In this document: in pieces, positions 62,575 through 64,000 of the stretch
Numbering within the stretch: position 1 is the stretch's first letter
Layout: each line of letters starts with the position of its first letter
NCBI RefSeq assembly: GCF_000702585.1
Contig: NZ_JNIQ01000001.1
Location: 1,927,001 to 1,991,000, forward strand
Direction: 5' to 3'
DNA from: Exiguobacterium aurantiacum DSM 6208
Lineage (GTDB): Bacteria; Bacillota; Bacilli; Exiguobacteriales; Exiguobacteriaceae
Length of the DNA: 64,000 bases
Program-made: the position numbers and the translations under genes
Notes under the pieces: generated by a model
Database searches by the model: none
Told to the model about the DNA's origin: nothing
What the model saw: only the letters and a program-made list of their open reading frames with translations

Positions 62575-63765
62575 TCATTGCGTCGTCAACCATTCGACCA
62601 ACCAATCTACATGCTCGAGCATCGCTTCTTCAGAGAGCCGGTCGATCGTATCGTCTTCAGTGAAGACGTCCTGGTTCGCCGTCAGGGAATCGTTCAACGA
62701 GATGACGTCGATGCCTGCTTGTCGATATTCGTCTAAAATCGACACCCCTAAACTTCTCACTTCGACATCGTCAAACGATGCAGCGTCCATGAACGGATAC
62801 GACTTCATGCCGTGCGTTTTGACGAATCGGCCCGTATCTCCCGTCCCGATCAAGTCGAGCAACATGACGGTTCTCGGCGTCATGCCCCGCTCCTCTAACA
62901 TGCCAAGGTAATGCGTGCTCGCCTCATACCCTTCCCCATACCCGTTCAAAAAGACGTAGCGGACTGTCGCGTCCGTCTTGACGTCATCCATTGCTTGAAT
63001 GACTTGATACAGAATCGAGGCGCCACCGAGACCGATCAACGCGTGGTCACCATCTCCGCTGCTATCGAGGCGAGCCATCACGATGACTTCCTCATCGGTC
63101 GTCCCCGTCTGAACGAATTCCGTGTAGGGTATCTCCGATTCATACGGTTCGATCGTCACGGTTTGACCATCCGTTAGCGCTTCGGCCGCCTCAATCCCAA
63201 CGCCGGTTCCACTTAAACGAAGCCAAGCCGATACATGGACGAATCCAAACTCGTCCGACGCTTCTTTATGCGGGGTGATGAGGTACCCAGCCGCTCCCGC
63301 CTCTTTCAATTTCGTCAAGTAGCGATTCGCCGCCTCATCATTGATGACCTCGCCATAATGGTCAAGGTGATACGCATTATCCCGCGCCTCAAAGGACACG
63401 TCGGTCATCGGCAAGACGACGATTTTGTCTGTCACGTCAGGAATCGGTGCGTCCCATTCGATGTGGATGATGTCGCCTTGAATCGGTTCTTCCATCATCA
63501 TCGACGAGTACCCATCGAACACCTCATCTTCTATCGTGACGTCCGTATAAAACGTTTGGAGCGGTGCATCGTGCATGATGCGGTCCATGTTCAAATCAAG
63601 ATCAAAACCGAGCGATTCAAACAGCTCCGCATTTTCCCAACTATCGACGTGACGGTCGTACGAGGCGAAATATTCGGCCGTCTCATACGGGGTATCGAGC
63701 GAAAGTGGGTTCAGATATAAAAACGTTACGAAAAGTGCATAAATGAAATTGAATAAGATGTTCAT
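62575..63765 (-). CDS. M28-like protein lacking metal ligands
   Basis: From the ATG at 63765 (GGGGAGA upstream) the product has 396 residues. An N-terminal signal or anchor helix (residues 1-20) is followed by a PA-like insert (KLKEAGAAGYLITP) and an M28-type aminopeptidase fold (residues 190-380). The expected HxD, ND and EE zinc ligands are replaced: ARLDSSG, GLGGASIL and NGYGEGYE. It should be extracellular or surface-anchored and probably inactive. It may bind peptides. Confidence 0.75.
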   Translation of the reverse strand: MNILFNFIYALFVTFLYLNPLSLDTPYETAEYFASYDRHVDSWENAELFESLGFDLDLNMDRIMHDAPLQTFYTDVTIEDEVFDGYSSMMMEEPIQGDIIHIEWDAPIPDVTDKIVVLPMTDVSFEARDNAYHLDHYGEVINDEAANRYLTKLKEAGAAGYLITPHKEASDEFGFVHVSAWLRLSGTGVGIEAAEALTDGQTVTIEPYESEIPYTEFVQTGTTDEEVIVMARLDSSGDGDHALIGLGGASILYQVIQAMDDVKTDATVRYVFLNGYGEGYEASTHYLGMLEERGMTPRTVMLLDLIGTGDTGRFVKTHGMKSYPFMDAASFDDVEVRSLGVSILDEYRQAGIDVISLNDSLTANQDVFTEDDTIDRLSEEAMLEHVDWLVEWLTTQ

Positions 63766-63967
63766 CTTACGTGTCTCCCCTACAAATAAATAAGATCGTC
63801 CAAGAAATAGTAAAGAATGGATAACTTGGCATTTATTATTATAAATCCACTCCATTCGTAAGTGAATTTAAATTTTATAAACATTCGATATATTTTATCT
63901 TGTCATCGGTCCACTGTCCTCTCATTTTACCTATTCATGAGTCAATCGAAAATAATCCATTTCTACA

Positions 63968-64000
63968 TCGTAATGATTACGTTAAGATGTAATTCGTAAT
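63968..64000. promoter_or_regulatory. Zur box at the window edge
   Basis: TCGTAAT-G-ATTACGT (63968-63982) matches the B. subtilis Zur consensus TCGTAATNATTACGA at 14 of 15 fixed positions. A second half-site TCGTAAT (63994-64000) ends at the window edge, 26 bp later. It suggests zinc-repressed transcription of the gene to the right. Confidence 0.75.

Noticed and set aside
1-64000. CRISPR arrays, insertion sequences, prophage or rRNA genes
   Set aside because: No spaced repeats, transposase or integrase frames, or rRNA sequence were found on either strand.

Overview
The window reads like a chromosomal segment of a moderately high-GC member of the Bacillales, most likely Exiguobacterium or a close relative. 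This is inferred from the gene set (a double-headed DynA-type dynamin, an immune inhibitor A metalloprotease, YdbS/YdbT PH-domain proteins, an Arr enzyme, ScrR/CcpA-type regulation), from strong AAGGAGG-type ribosome binding sites and from dense packing with back-to-back rho-independent terminators. No phage, insertion sequence, CRISPR array or rRNA operon is visible.

Layout. 1-9.7 kb: membrane and envelope genes (ydbT/ydbS, a WGR protein, an aromatic-acid-exporter-like protein), an SDR-like protein coupled to a large two-GTPase dynamin and a 32-residue membrane peptide, then an oxidoreductase, an acetyltransferase and an SRPBCC protein. 10-15.5 kb: a leftward accessory operon of small soluble proteins (SMI1/KNR4-like, DUF2199, DUF5412 and unassigned), in which one gene carries a frameshift and another an in-frame stop. 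15.6-21.3 kb: an XRE regulator with two membrane proteins (one with an amber codon 4), a nucleotide-fold protein, an MFS exporter, a degenerate GGDEF membrane protein, a GNAT and an arr-type rifamycin resistance gene. 21.3-29.6 kb: an orphan pair of peptide-type ABC permeases, DUF817 and COG1988 membrane proteins, a WYL regulator, an alpha/beta hydrolase and three tandem YhfM-like genes.

29.7-34.6 kb is a complete sucrose module (scrK-scrA-scrB with divergently placed scrR logic and palindromic operators). 35-43.9 kb holds a CDF metal exporter, an RsmJ-like methyltransferase, the secreted InhA protease, a compact tRNA with anticodon GGU, a decayed ORF, a queuosine-precursor transporter and a PilZ protein. 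43.9-52.7 kb has a Ca2+-type P-ATPase, a PfoR-like PTS IIC with a perfect cre site, OsmC, cardiolipin synthase and a PAS-GGDEF cyclase. 52.7-60.6 kb has a chemoreceptor, a three-gene accessory cassette and the fruR-fruK-fruA fructose operon with helically phased repeats. 60.7-64 kb has a hydrolase, small membrane proteins and an M28-like protein that lacks its metal ligands; the window ends on a near-perfect Zur box with the start of a second one.

The most interesting signals are: (i) two unrelated genes whose Shine-Dalgarno sequence is separated from the start codon by a UUCG-tetraloop hairpin with identical 8-nt exit spacing; (ii) an orphan-immunity-like operon with two fresh lesions; (iii) the tandem YhfM-like triplet; (iv) the cluster of recent gene lesions in the first third of the window; (v) a tRNA with a glycine-tRNA-like body and a threonine anticodon.
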